Assembly: GCA_003255025.1 (NCBI GenBank)
Contig: QANY01013325.1
Span: forward strand, 255,497 to 319,496
Direction of reading: 5' to 3'
Length of the DNA stretch: 64,000 nt
Source of the DNA: Datisca glomerata
Lineage: Eukaryota > Streptophyta > Magnoliopsida > Cucurbitales > Datiscaceae
The position numbers were made by a program, and so were the translations under genes. Below the pieces are notes generated by a model. That model ran no database searches, had not been told where the DNA came from, and worked only from the letters and a program-made list of their open reading frames with translations. Position 1 is the first letter of the stretch, and each line of letters begins with the position of its first letter. Shown piece by piece: positions 45,178 to 56,218 of the stretch.

Positions 45178-45438
45178 TATTAAGTGCATCATCATATTAA
45201 TTGAATCATAATATGCACGTAACAATGACTATTTATAGGCTAGAATAACATGTAGTATAATATATAGTACAGTCATAAAATATAAACATAAACTATAATA
45301 TGAATATAGACGGACATAGATTAAACACATATGAATATAGACGGACATAGATTAAACATATATAACGTGTAGTACAATGTATAGTACAGTCGTAAAATAT
45401 GAATATAGACGGACATAGATTAAACATATATATTAATA
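45178..45438 (-). repeat. 5' LTR of the copia element, lengthened by internal duplication
   Basis: 261 bp against 150 bp for its partner. ATGAATATAGACGGACATAG followed by ATTAAACA occurs three times (around 45300, 45332, 45400), which explains the extra length. Confidence 0.7.
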
Positions 45439-45905
45439 GAGATTGTAACTGAAAATTTGATATGAGTTAGCTTTAAATATTTACATTTCTTTAGATTTTG
45501 GAAACTTTAAACCCTATACTCTTTGGTTGCCTTGATTGGATTAGTTAAGATAAGCTCTTTAGCCCTTAGGGCCTCTAATGGTTAGGTGAAATTCCCAAAT
45601 GTGAAGTTGTTGGTGATCCATTCAGCTTATGTATGTCTTAACTCGAAATAGCATCTTAACCATTAGTTTTGCTTATAATTGACATTTTTGTAATATTTTA
45701 TCTGTATCTTACACTGAATTTTCAAGAGGATATTTAATGTGCTAGTTGTATTTATTAGTCCAATAGGAAGAAGTCAAGGACTCAAGAGTGGCTTATAAAT
45801 ATTGAAAGACCCATGAAGTGGCCTTTTAGTGGGGAATGTACCCAGCATAAAAGTTCCAAGATTTAAACCCTTGTCATCAGATTTTAGCTTAGTCAGGGCT
45901 TGGAG

Positions 45906-47221
45906 ATGAAAGCTATGGCTTTTCAAAAGGAATACCTTGATTTGGTGCTGGTTCCTTTTGGGTTGCTTATCATGTTTGCCTACCATCTGTTTCTTCTTTA
46001 CAGGTACCTTCACCAGCCTCATACCACTGTCATGGGGTTTGAGAATGTAGACAAGAGAGTGTGGGTTGACAGAATTATGCAGGTTCGTATAAAACTTCTA
46101 TTTTACACGTCCTGTGTCGCGTCATTTATGTCTGATGCGTTAGAGCATAGAGCCTAATCGCGCTCTACGCAGAGATACCATGCGGATTAGTTCTCGGGGT
46201 TAGAAAATACTGAGAGAGAGAAGTGAGAATTATCTTTTAAATTTCTTTAATCTCTTGATCATAGCGAACCTGTGGCGGCAAAGTTGGCCACTATAAATCA
46301 GTGTGTTGTTATTGTGTTTTATGTCTATTCCTTTCGCTAGTAAATGATTAAAGTGCTTTAATCCTTAACATGATGTCGTATCCTTGATGTTGGGGTGAAC
46401 CATTCTAAATGTAATGCATTGGAATGTGAATTCTAATCACACGCTACGCAGAAACAACATGCAGATCGGTTGTTGGGATTACAAAAATACTAAGAAAGAG
46501 ACGTGAGAGTTCTGAAATTATCTTGTAAACTTCTCTTCTTGATCATAGTGAAAAACCCGAGACATAACTCGCATGTTGACTGTGAACGACTATGAATCTA
46601 TATATTATTTTTATGTTATTTGTTCATTGTTTTTAGTAGTAAAGGATTAAGACGTTTTAATCCTCTTAGAACATCCGATTATTGCAGAGTGAAAAGTTTG
46701 ATATTGGAAACGCTTTGACAGTTCTCACATCAAACTCATCCGCAGCAAATTTCCTAGCGACAGTGTCTCTAACTCTTTGCTCTTTCATCGGAGCGTGGAT
46801 CGTAAACTCCAGCAACAACGTTTTCGTAAGCCAGATAATTTACGGTGACATTAGGCCAACAACCATGTCAATCAAGTACATAACCCTCTTAACATGTTTC
46901 CTTCTTGCTTTTTCATTCTTCATTCAATCATCAAGGAGCTTTGTTCATGCAAACTATCTGATAACTACACCAGCTACTGACATCCCACAATATGGTAAAT
47001 ATGTTGAGGTCGCTGTTATAAGGGGAGGGGAGTTTTGGTCACTTGGACTTAGAGCTTTGTATTTTGCTCTTAATTTGTTGCTTTGGTTTTTTGGGCCAAT
47101 TCCCATGTTTATTTCCTCCATTGTTATGGTGTCAATCCTCCATTACCTTGATAAAAATACAGCTCAAAGGTCTACTGAAAGCCTGTGGGTGAAGAAGAAG
47201 CACGAGCGGGTGAATGTATGA
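45906..47221 (+). CDS. DUF599 family membrane protein
   Basis: Two exons: 45906-46082 (ends ATGCAG, then GTTCGT) and 46688-47221 (after ATTGCAG), joined between codons, 236 residues. ATG at 45915 is an alternative start three codons later. YLDLVLVPFGLLIMFAYHLF is the first membrane segment and typical for DUF599; HTTVMGFENVDKRVWVDRIM follows. Further membrane segments lie at AANFLATVSLTLCSFIGAW, YITLLTCFLLAFSFFIQS and ALYFALNLLLWFFGPIPMFI. The tail is basic (KKKHERVNV). Function of the family is unknown; it occurs in plants as a four-helix membrane protein. The gene looks intact. Its intron contains a ~300-bp tandem duplication. Confidence 0.9.
46140..46660. repeat. Tandem duplication in the DUF599 intron
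   Basis: Two diverged copies, offset ~290 bp: CTAATC(G/A)C(G/A)C(T/G)CTACGCAGA, then CATGC(G/A)GATYGGTT-like sequence, AAAATACT(G/A)AGA, CTTGATCATAG(C/T)GAA and AGTAAA(T/G)GATTAA. They start near 46145 and 46435. This resembles two copies of one repeat. Confidence 0.7.
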
Positions 47222-47224
47222 GAT

Positions 47225-49590
47225 AGCTAGCAATTCATTCTTGTTGAACAATGTAATCAATTGTTATTGATTAACAGTTTGGGAAAAAACAAGATCTGTA
47301 ATCTGTTATGTTAGACTGCTGTCATTGTAAATAAATCTCTATCTGTGCATCAATAAATTAAACTCATTTGAAAATAGTAGTAGTTGAAATCACTTGCTTT
47401 TCTTTTCTTTTCCTTTCCTTTCTTTACATTTGAATAACATTGGTTAATTTGTTGATTCAAACTGTCTCTCAACTTTATGATTTTACTTTTATAGTTTGTT
47501 TAATATGTGAAATCTAGAATGATCGTGGTAATTGAATTGGTGATGATTTAAAATAAGATTGATACGTTTGGTTATGCGTTATAATCTATAGAATAATATG
47601 ATTGATATGATAATTACACGAACATTTATAAAGGATTACGTGTATTTTCCTTGAGTACGAGTTCTACATTCAATAGCTCGAAACCCATATGATATAAACG
47701 ACCAGTTCAAAAGCTTGCAATTTGATTTAGGCAAAGTTGGAGTATTTTGTCAATTATGAATACAACTGATATTGACTTATACTCTTCTTATTGGAGAAAG
47801 GCCACATGCATGGTTAACTTGTAATGCTACAACTCAAACACTTGAAGTTTTGGTTGCTTTGATTGCAAGAGTTCTTACTAACAAACAGCTAATTATGTCT
47901 AACTCACTTCTTTATTTTTTATACATATGGCGTTTTAGTATTTTATGAGTCTTTCATTAATTCACGTTATTGATATGTGATATATGGATGAAGTTGTGTT
48001 TAGGAAATGTGTTGTGTTCACTTAGACCAGCTGTCTTAGTTTTGTTTATTATGATTGTTAACAAGTTGCCAAATGAGAAATTCTTTTGAAAATTCTTCTA
48101 AACAAACCATTACCAGTAAACACTTTCGTCAACGTCAACGTACATTTACAAATTTTTTTATCCAAACATTGTCTAGTTACTATAATGATGTATAAGGCTG
48201 GTTAACATCATATTGGTTGGTATTAGACATTCTAAATCTCAAAACTAATTTGAGAGATGAGATTTTTCTTCACATTCATAAACTGACTGATATAAAATAA
48301 TTCTAATATATATATAATGGACCACGTGCACGATAGATAGATAAAAGAAAGTTGTTACTTGTTAAGGTGATCCTTCTAACAAAGTTAATTTCCAATGATT
48401 TATAAGTTACAAAACCAAGTTCACAAAATTGTAACTGTATAAACTGAATTGACAGCAAGCATAAGGGTGTAATATCTTTTACCCCTTAACATAGAAGGAC
48501 CTTTATATTCTGACAAAGTTATATATAAGATATTAAAATATGTAGAATAGTTTTGAATCCTCTAAAACGATATTTAAAAAAAAAAAAATCTTTCGACATT
48601 CACTAGAGTAAGATAATTGGTTGAAATCTGTTTTAATGAAATCAGATTTGTTAATTGATTGAATGGGCTCACGATGTAGATCCAAAAATTTTAAGGCCCG
48701 GTCTACAAGTACTGAAATCCTTATGGGATTTATCGATAAACTTTTTTGAAAAATGATAGAAGTAAAAGTTTATTCACAAAATTTACACGTGTGTAAATAT
48801 ATTATTTACATTACGTCTGTGTAATGTGATAAATAGATTATTTACTCTAGTCATTTTACAACAAAAATTAGAAATTTTTGCAATTCACCCCTCTATTTTT
48901 CTATCATTTTCATAGTTCTCCCATAATTTAGTAGAGAGAGAGAGAGAAAGATTTTTTTAGTTATGAATAGTATAAGACGCATGACCCTACAGTGCACTTT
49001 ATTTTCCGCTTTAACATGTGCCTAAACAGAACAGGCCTTATGGCTTTGTCCTTTTGGGCACATCCAAAAGAGAGCCTTTAAGTTAGAAGGGTCATGTCGT
49101 CTTATATGCAAAGACTGCATTCCAAGTATGGTCGTCAATAGTTAATGCGAGATTTCTATCATCGCCTCTCGGCTCAATTTCGATCGCATGTAAGGCGCAA
49201 ATCTTATTAACTAACTTTACACATTATCCATTTTGGTCGTGATTCAAATAGTTGTCGCAATTTTATACTGAACTTCAAGAAACACATTTAAATTAAAATT
49301 ATCATACATATTGAGTTGAGTGTTATTGAATATTCTCAATTCTGAAAATTAATTTAAAAAAAGAATTTGTTTTTTACATATATAACGTGATTACTAATAA
49401 TTTTCATAATTGATTTGTGATAAACTCAATACATATACATATGACATCTCATACACAGTCTATACGCATCGCAGACACTTCAGAAGTTATATTTCCAAGT
49501 AAACGCCATGGGACACATGGACATAGCAATGAATCCCACCATGGAATACAGTAATTGAAAGAAGTTTACAGGAAATACAGTGGAACTCCA
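47225..49590. other. Intergenic DNA, no gene
   Basis: The first ~150 bp is probably the DUF599 3' UTR. TCTTTTCTTTTCCTTTCC at 47400-47423 is a simple repeat. Otherwise AT-rich with no supported feature. Confidence 0.5.
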
Positions 49591-49599
49591 CCTTACACG

Positions 49600-50255
49600 A
49601 ACCCTCCCTCCCACTTCCCACACACTTATTGACAGTGATTAAAGCGTCTGCGTCAGTATCTCTGACACTTAAGAAATGCAGTTTTGGGCGCTCCTGAGCC
49701 GTACGATCATTGCGATGTTCTTACCAGCTTTTGTATGTAGCCGACAGCCTCTGCTTCGACAAAGACCGGTCTAGTTCCTTTTGGCAAGTCGTAAGTGGGT
49801 CCTACTGACCACTCAAATCACACCACGTGTCCTATCATTTTAAGATAAGCCTCTGAGGCAATGGTGGAGTTTTCGAGGTGAAACCCTCTGAGGTACATAG
49901 TAACACATGCAACTCCGCCTGTCATCTGTCATGTACTGAAAATGTCCGAAGTGCCCTTTATCAGGACACGTGGACGGCTAATAAGGCGACAAAGAAGGGA
50001 AAGAGATTGAAGGTGTCGGAGCGCGTGAGAGGTGATTGACGTGACAAAAGTACGATGAAAGGCTGAGATAAGGGGAGGCAGCACCCGCGTAAAAGTCGAG
50101 GGTCTCTGCCAGAAAAAGCCAGCTGCTTTTTTCTGGATCATCGCCTCAAGCATTAGACTCGTTCCACGCTCCCCTGCCCGCGTGGTCATAAGTCGAATCT
50201 CATGTGCAGTGCACGCGTGATTGGGAAGGTTTAACAAGTGACAAGATATGTTATG
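49600..50255. promoter_or_regulatory. G-box-bearing, GC-richer island
   Basis: The G-box cores CCACGTGTCC (49823-49832) and GGACACGTGG (49964-49973) are exact reverse complements of each other. TGACGTGAC lies at 50037-50045 and GATAAG at 49843 and 50068. Base composition is clearly more GC-rich than both flanks. It looks like a light- or ABA-responsive plant promoter or an old 5' leader, but no gene follows on either side within 2 kb. Confidence 0.35.
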
Positions 50256-50259
50256 TTGT

Positions 50260-52096
50260 CTTTACTCCATTCGTTAAGAAAATAGATGAAATATATGTGT
50301 TTGTATTAAAAAAATTGAGTTGATATTGTTTTAGAATATTAGAGACCAGGGAGAGTTGAATGGTGAGTAATTATGTTCTCATGTTGGGTTAAGTATGAAA
50401 ATTTAATGATAATCTAGTACAAATATAAGATTTTATTTGATTTTGAAAAGTGTTCTTTGAAAGAGTTATTAGAGAATTTATATCAGAATGATGCTATTAA
50501 ATATCTCTAAGATATATGCGTTCAGATTTAATTAATTACGTCAACTCATCTTATCAATTATTTATTAAATGATTATGAATAATTACATTTAACATCTAAT
50601 AAATAAATTAAAAATATCTTTTAATTTGCGAAGACATACATCATTGTAGGACCTGATTAATGATTAAACCTCCTTTTCTTTCACCAAATTTCAACAAAGT
50701 AAAGGTACTTTAGTTTGGTCATTTATTTTAAGTGAATCCAACAACAACTTTAAGGTACACACTTATCCTTTTGTAGAGTAATAATTACTAAGCTAACTCG
50801 TGCAATTAGTAATTCTATGAGTTTAATATTCTGCATAACATTATGTAATCGTGCAAAGCATGGAACCAAAGGTTACATGGATTCTAGGCAGTTAGCGCGA
50901 AGTCAATTGATGAGAAGTTATTGATCTTTGTTATGAACCGGACAGCTTAAATTAAAAAATAATAAAAAATTAAAGAAGTTAAAATATAACATTTCATGAT
51001 CAATCGAATACGGGAGAAATTTGCTTGATCTATAAGTTGTTGGTTCAAATTTTAATGACTCTGATCAGTTTAAAGATTATTAGAAGTTTTTTTTTTCCTT
51101 TTTTGTCGATTCCATCAATAGTTTGTCTATGTCATTTATTTAGATCCCGACATTTTAGATCACGTAAAAATAATCTTGTATTAAGACGATGTAATCCACA
51201 TTCAGATGAATATATAGTCAAGATCAGTGCAAGACATAATTATTAAGACTGGTTTAGATTAAAATTATAGTAATCATTAGCAAAACTATATGCTATTAGG
51301 AGCATTATCCATTTTGTCCATGTACTTTTACATTTTTAGAGGTTTCCTTCTTTTCTTTTACTTTTAAGGGTGAAATACATTTTGGCTCTTAGTATGTTTT
51401 GGCTGTCAATTTAGTTCCTAAATTTTTAATTTATCGATTTGATTTCTAAATTATAAATAATCATCACCACTTACTGAAAGAAGAAAATTTATCCTAAATT
51501 TTTAATTTATAGATTTGATTTCTAAATTATAAATAATCATTAATACTTACTGAAAGAAGAAAATTTAAAGATTAGTTGAGTTAATAAAATTAAAATTTTA
51601 TAGATTAAATTCAACGCGAGAAAAATATTTGCAAATGTATTTTTCACAACGAAGAACAACTATATAGGTTAAAATTAGGTTCTAGAAATGATATATGATT
51701 AAATATATCTAACATATTTAATTTACACATCATGATTAATATATGTATATATACACGATTAGTAAAATTTTAATTTTATCAATTTAATTAATCTCTAAAT
51801 TTAATACCATATTCAATCATCTAAAATATGTTTAGTTCCAACTTAAAAATACATTATTGACCAAAGAAGAAATTTTTTCGATCTACCATCGGATCATCAC
51901 TCATGATTCTATGAGTCAAAGAAATTTGATGTTCCATTTGAGTTATTATATGTTTTAGAGTTTGTATTTGTTTTTACTCTTAATGATAAAATGATAAAAT
52001 CAGACCAAGAATTTTCATGATTCGGTTCGATTACTAGGTAAGGTTAACCGACCTGGGTTCGTTTGGAAGAAAATCAATTTTCTTTACTGGAATCAT
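50260..52096. other. AT-rich intergenic DNA with a 76-bp tandem duplication
   Basis: CTAAATTTTTAATTTAT(C/A)G and ACTTACTGAAAGAAGAAAAT repeat with a 76-bp offset at 51418-51569. No gene. Confidence 0.55.
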
Positions 52097-52628
52097 CACT
52101 ACTATAATTTTGGTTTTAGATGACAGTCACATCTTTGGTACAATGACAGCTCTCTAAAATCTGTCAAAGGAAAATAGTATAGGGTGGGGTAATTCGGGTA
52201 AGATGACAGCTCAAAAATAAACCGTCATAAATGTGTTCTCTACTATGACAACTAATTTTTAGGCTATCATTGTAACTTCTTATTATGACACTGGAAAAAA
52301 ACATGTCATTGTTTGATGGTGTAAAAAAATTTACAATTTACCTCAAAGTTCATCTTATTTATGAAAATGCCACACTATATAATTTTCAACCAAACCTAAT
52401 TTTACTTTTTACTTTGTCATTTTTCATTTTGTCTTCTCGACGATTCTACCTCTTCCTGACCGCGCGCCAGCCGAACGGCGAGTTTCGACGCTAAAGATTT
52501 TACAGCGTCTTCCACGGCGAGCTTCGACAATAAGGTTTTACAGTGTCTTCTCCCTCCATTTATGTAATTTCTTCTTCGACAGTGAAGGTTTTCTTTCTCC
52601 ATCATTGTATGCAATTATGACTATTGAA

Positions 52629-52709
52629 GGTTGTGCCTTACAAATATTTCGTAAAGAGCATTTCTTTTATGGGCATGATAATTATGATCAGCTAGTTAGA
52701 ATAGTCAAT
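52629..52709 (+). pseudogene. Captured casein kinase II alpha exon fragment
   Basis: One frame reads GCALQIFRKEHFFYGHDNYD then QLVRIVN. It matches the CK2 alpha stretch [20 protein letters not shown] plus (H/Y)DQLV(K/R)IAKV in the C-lobe of this kinase. It ends where the plant gene has an exon border. No other CK2 part is visible, so it is a transduplicated fragment. Confidence 0.75.
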
Positions 52710-53623
52710 ATTAGTTTGAATTTTATATTGATTCAGTTTCTCTCTTTGTGATAAATACAAGTCGTTGTTGGGATTTTTATTTCAGAGCATGTTAGAAGTG
52801 GGTAAGACATAGGTCTGTTCTAAAACTTGAATCTGTTCCATAACTTTAAATTTTACCATGGGCATTATGAGCTATTAGAAATCAATTAATGGTCTATGCT
52901 TCGACTATAACGTAAATTGTCTGGTAAAACTAATATAACAGAAAAACAAAGGTCATTTGCTAAATTTGAGATTATAATAAAAAATGACAAAAGACCAATA
53001 CTTAATCTCGTGATCAGTTTAAACTACATAGATGTTTTTTGTTTAGAACATAAAGATTTTGCTTACAAATATTGAATTTTTGACATATTTAAGTAATCTA
53101 ATGATCCAGATACGGGCTAAAGCATGAGCAGTGTTAACTAATAATAATACTTCTTTTGACCAAAATAAAAATAAAAACTCTGAATTGGTGACAAAATTTG
53201 TTGATAATCACTGAATTCATTACCAATTGTAATTAAAAAGCTTGACAAAAAAGCATATGCTTTATTATTGCTTTATAATCTATGGTGAACAGTTAAAACT
53301 GTATACATATTTTTCCTTAGAACATAATGATTTTGCTAAAAAAATTGAAATAAGGTAGATTGGCCATTATTTGCAAGTTGGAGCATCAAAAGTTAGGCAA
53401 AACCACAAATACAATAGACCCAGAAGCAACACGTAATGAAGAACTCATATCTTGCTTCTCCCCCACCCCCACTTCCTAACCATCTATGCTTGCTCTCCTG
53501 ATTTTGTCTACACTTGCTTCATTCAATTACATGTGCTTCTTAATATTTGTCGGTGATCATTGTTTCATTCTAGGATTCTTGGGTGAGAAACGAAGTGAAT
53601 TGAATTTGATTTTTCTTGAATCA

Positions 53624-53843
53624 GAGAAGGAGAACCTTTGCCTTTTTCTGTGAGCAGCGGGAAGTGAATTTACCTGCTGAAGAAGTACCTCCAGAACTTC
53701 TAGAACCTGCACTTGGTATAAATTTTGCCAGAGACGGGATGCAGGAAAAGGGCTGGTTAGTCTTGGTAGCTGTTCACAGTGATGCATGATTACTCTCTGT
53801 GGTTTTTTCCTTTGGAGCTAGGTTTGGATTTGATAGAGCAGAT
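53624..53843 (+). pseudogene. Captured ALFIN-LIKE (PHD finger protein) exon fragment
   Basis: The frame reads EKENLCLF, then after a frameshift [42 protein letters not shown](stop)LLSVVFSFGARFGFD. This is the N-terminal Alfin domain (DUF3594). A Trp codon has become TGA. TCAG before EKEN keeps a splice-acceptor look. The PHD finger is not present. Confidence 0.85.
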
Positions 53844-54697
53844 ATGTATGTTTACTCTTATATGATAAGAAAAATCCAACTTTGGTCAATCTAACATTTT
53901 ATCATGTCATGCAAGCTCATCCTTACTTTTACCTAATTAGAAATGCAAAAAGCAGTAGAGCTCGCACCTAATAGATTTACTCCTTGACGTAATTCAAGCT
54001 GTGGATCGTCGTCCGCAACGAACGGTAAAACTTGATTGTAAGGGCCGAGGAAATACTGTATAGCTTGTATGTTGTATAAGTTAGTAACAAATATTTATCG
54101 TCATTATTATTTTTGAAGTTTGGTCATTGTTAAACAGAAAAAGTTTTGGTTGTGAGTTTGTTGTGAAAAGATTGTCGCTGATGCATGATAATCTTCTGTT
54201 ATATTTTTTTCTCCCATGTTTGCAAAATGGAATAGTTGTCGATTTTTCATCTTGAGTATGATTTATTACGTTATGTTTCATTGTTCTCAAGTAGATATGA
54301 TTTAGACAAACTATCTTGTCTCGTTGATTTTAGGAAATTTGTAGATTGATTATTTCCCAAAGGACAAAGAACATTAGAAGATATCTAAGAACACTGTGAT
54401 GTAGATGTTACTATCCCAATAATAGGCATTGCTATCTTTTTAATATAGAAAGTTGTTATTAGGCGAGATAGACAATGAAAGAAAGCACTGGACTCGGGAA
54501 GCCTGGAATCCTAAATATGAGGGATCCCTAAAAATAGAGAAGGGCGGGCAGGGCTTCCGCAATTAAATGCTTTGATAACAGAAGGAAATGATATTCTCTT
54601 GATAAGGTCTAATGCTTTAATAGGTTCTTCTGGTACTAAAGATATTTCTACAATACAGGGTTTTTTAACCCTATATTATATGAGAATAAAGAAGGAG

Positions 54698-54825
54698 CTG
54701 TCACAACATGGTGCGCCTCCTGATGACTGTCACGTAGGCAGTTAACCCTACTTTTGTGTTATTAGTGGGCGCATCTGTTTACGTGGCATGCATCAGGAGG
54801 GGCGATCACATTGTGGCCATCTCAC
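54698..54825. repeat. Hairpin-forming inverted repeat inside the CACTA element
   Basis: GCGCCTCCTGATGACTGTCA then CGTAGGCAG (54713 onward) pairs imperfectly with the complement of 54770-54805, GCCCCTCCTGATGCATGCCA then CGTAAACAG. The ~45-bp arms, about three quarters alike, enclose ~45 bp. It may be a nested small MITE. Confidence 0.6.
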
Positions 54826-56218
54826 CCAATAATCTCTCGTATTGTACAAGGTAGTTCCCCCTTGTATTTCCCTCCTTTTCATTTTTCAGTTTTAAAATTT
54901 GTTTGAAGTGTAAAATTTTTGTTGTGCAGTACAAGGACCGCCCCATCCAATAATCTATCCAATCCAATTGGAATAGCCTTTATCAATTACCACCTGCCTT
55001 AATGGTAGTTCTTTCTTAGCTGCTGCGAGTTATTTGTTGATTGAAATGGTTTTGACCATTAAGATCAAATGCAACAAGGAGTGAGAGTTCTAAACTGCTG
55101 TCCTTTCCTTAGGTTCATCTTCTTCTGTGTATTATAACTTCTATTGGTATGTTTAAGATTTAGTTTGAATTTGCTTACTTATTTTCCTTTTGTGCTTTAT
55201 GCGGGCCTGCATGATGCGTGGGGGAGCTGGCTTCCTATAGCTGTCCCCTTCCGTAAGTGATTCTCCTTTTACCTTTCTTCTAAATTCTTCTATGTTTCTC
55301 TAGCATCACAAATTCTTCAAGGCCTTTGTATCATCTGCCTACATCCTAGTTACTGTTACTGGATGCTCAGTGCTCACTGCAGCTATTCACCAAAGAGAAA
55401 AAAGGGGGGAAAGAAAAGAAAAGAACAAGAAATCTTTGTTACAATCATGAATTATATTTTTGTCTAAGTATATTTTTAAATGTATTGGCATTATTAGATC
55501 TTCTAGTGAATTTATACGCGGCTTGTCAATTTGCTATTTTTGGCTTCTTTCTGTCCATTCTTTCCTCTTTTGAAGATTTGTTTGTGTCCTTATTAGTGTT
55601 TTTTTAATTAATACTCAAGTTGAAGTACATATGAGTACTGATTAGTACTGTCAATACTTTACACTACAAGTGCTTGATTAACTCCCTTCAAAGAGTGTTC
55701 ATTAGTCAAATGTTTTCTGATATTTTAAAACAAAAAAACATTCTCTTATTAATTACAGATATGGAGGATGCAAAGATCCATTAGAAAAGTCCATTCATCA
55801 CATAATTCGTCTATATTTAGTAAATTAACAAGTAGAGACATATTTTAGAATTATAATCATTATAATATTTGTTTTATTTTTATTGCATAATATTATTTTG
55901 ATTTAGTTTGCTATTTTTTTCTTTTCTTGAACTTGAATGACGGTTTTCACCAGTCATCTATTTGCCTAAAATGACGGAGTTACCCGTCATCTATATACTT
56001 TTCACGGTACCTACGATGACGAGAATTTTCTGTCATCTATATACTTTTCGTGGCACCTACTATGACGGGAATTTCCTGTCATTGTACACCATTATAATTA
56101 CATTTTTTTTAAAATGACTAAAGATGACAACCCGGTAGATGACAGTCGATCAACCGTCAATATAAAGTTATAATGATGGATTTTACCTGTCATCTAACCC
56201 ATTTATATAGTAGTGCAT

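Larger units (their letters stand above)
40717..45438 (-). mobile_element. Ty1/copia LTR retrotransposon, decayed
   Basis: Short LTRs (40717-40866 and 45178-45438) both begin on the minus strand with T(G/A)TTAATATATATGTTTAATC and end with CTTAATA. The flanks GGGAT (40712-40716) and GAGAT (45439-45443) are a 5-bp duplication with one transition. Immediately inside the right LTR, TGGTATCAGGCC (minus, 45177-45166) is the initiator-Met primer site. Next to the left LTR, GTTTAAGGAAGA is the polypurine tract. Gag and reverse transcriptase remnants lie on the minus strand. The integrase is not visible, and 43.0-45.1 kb holds inserted or unrelated AT-rich DNA. Confidence 0.8.
52097..56215. mobile_element. 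Non-autonomous CACTA element carrying host gene fragments
   Basis: The left end CACTACTATAATTTTGGTTT and the complement of the right end CACTACTATATAAATGGGTT, each followed by TAGATGACAG, are CACTA-type inverted ends. CAT on both sides (52094-52096 and 56216-56218) is the 3-bp duplication of this superfamily. Subterminal repeats of TGACGG/CCGTCAT type occur at 52180-52310 and 55940-56190. No transposase is seen. The interior holds exon-like fragments of ALFIN-LIKE and CK2-alpha genes and a small hairpin element. Confidence 0.85.

Noticed and set aside
49929..50237. 102-residue minus-strand frame as a new small gene
   Set aside because: No recognisable domain, and the frame is explained by higher GC and fewer stops. 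Kept only as a remark on the promoter-like island.
55200..55250. Short protein-like reading HDAWGSWLPIAVPFRK in the CACTA interior
   Set aside because: It could be a third captured exon but is too short, and I cannot match it to a family from memory.
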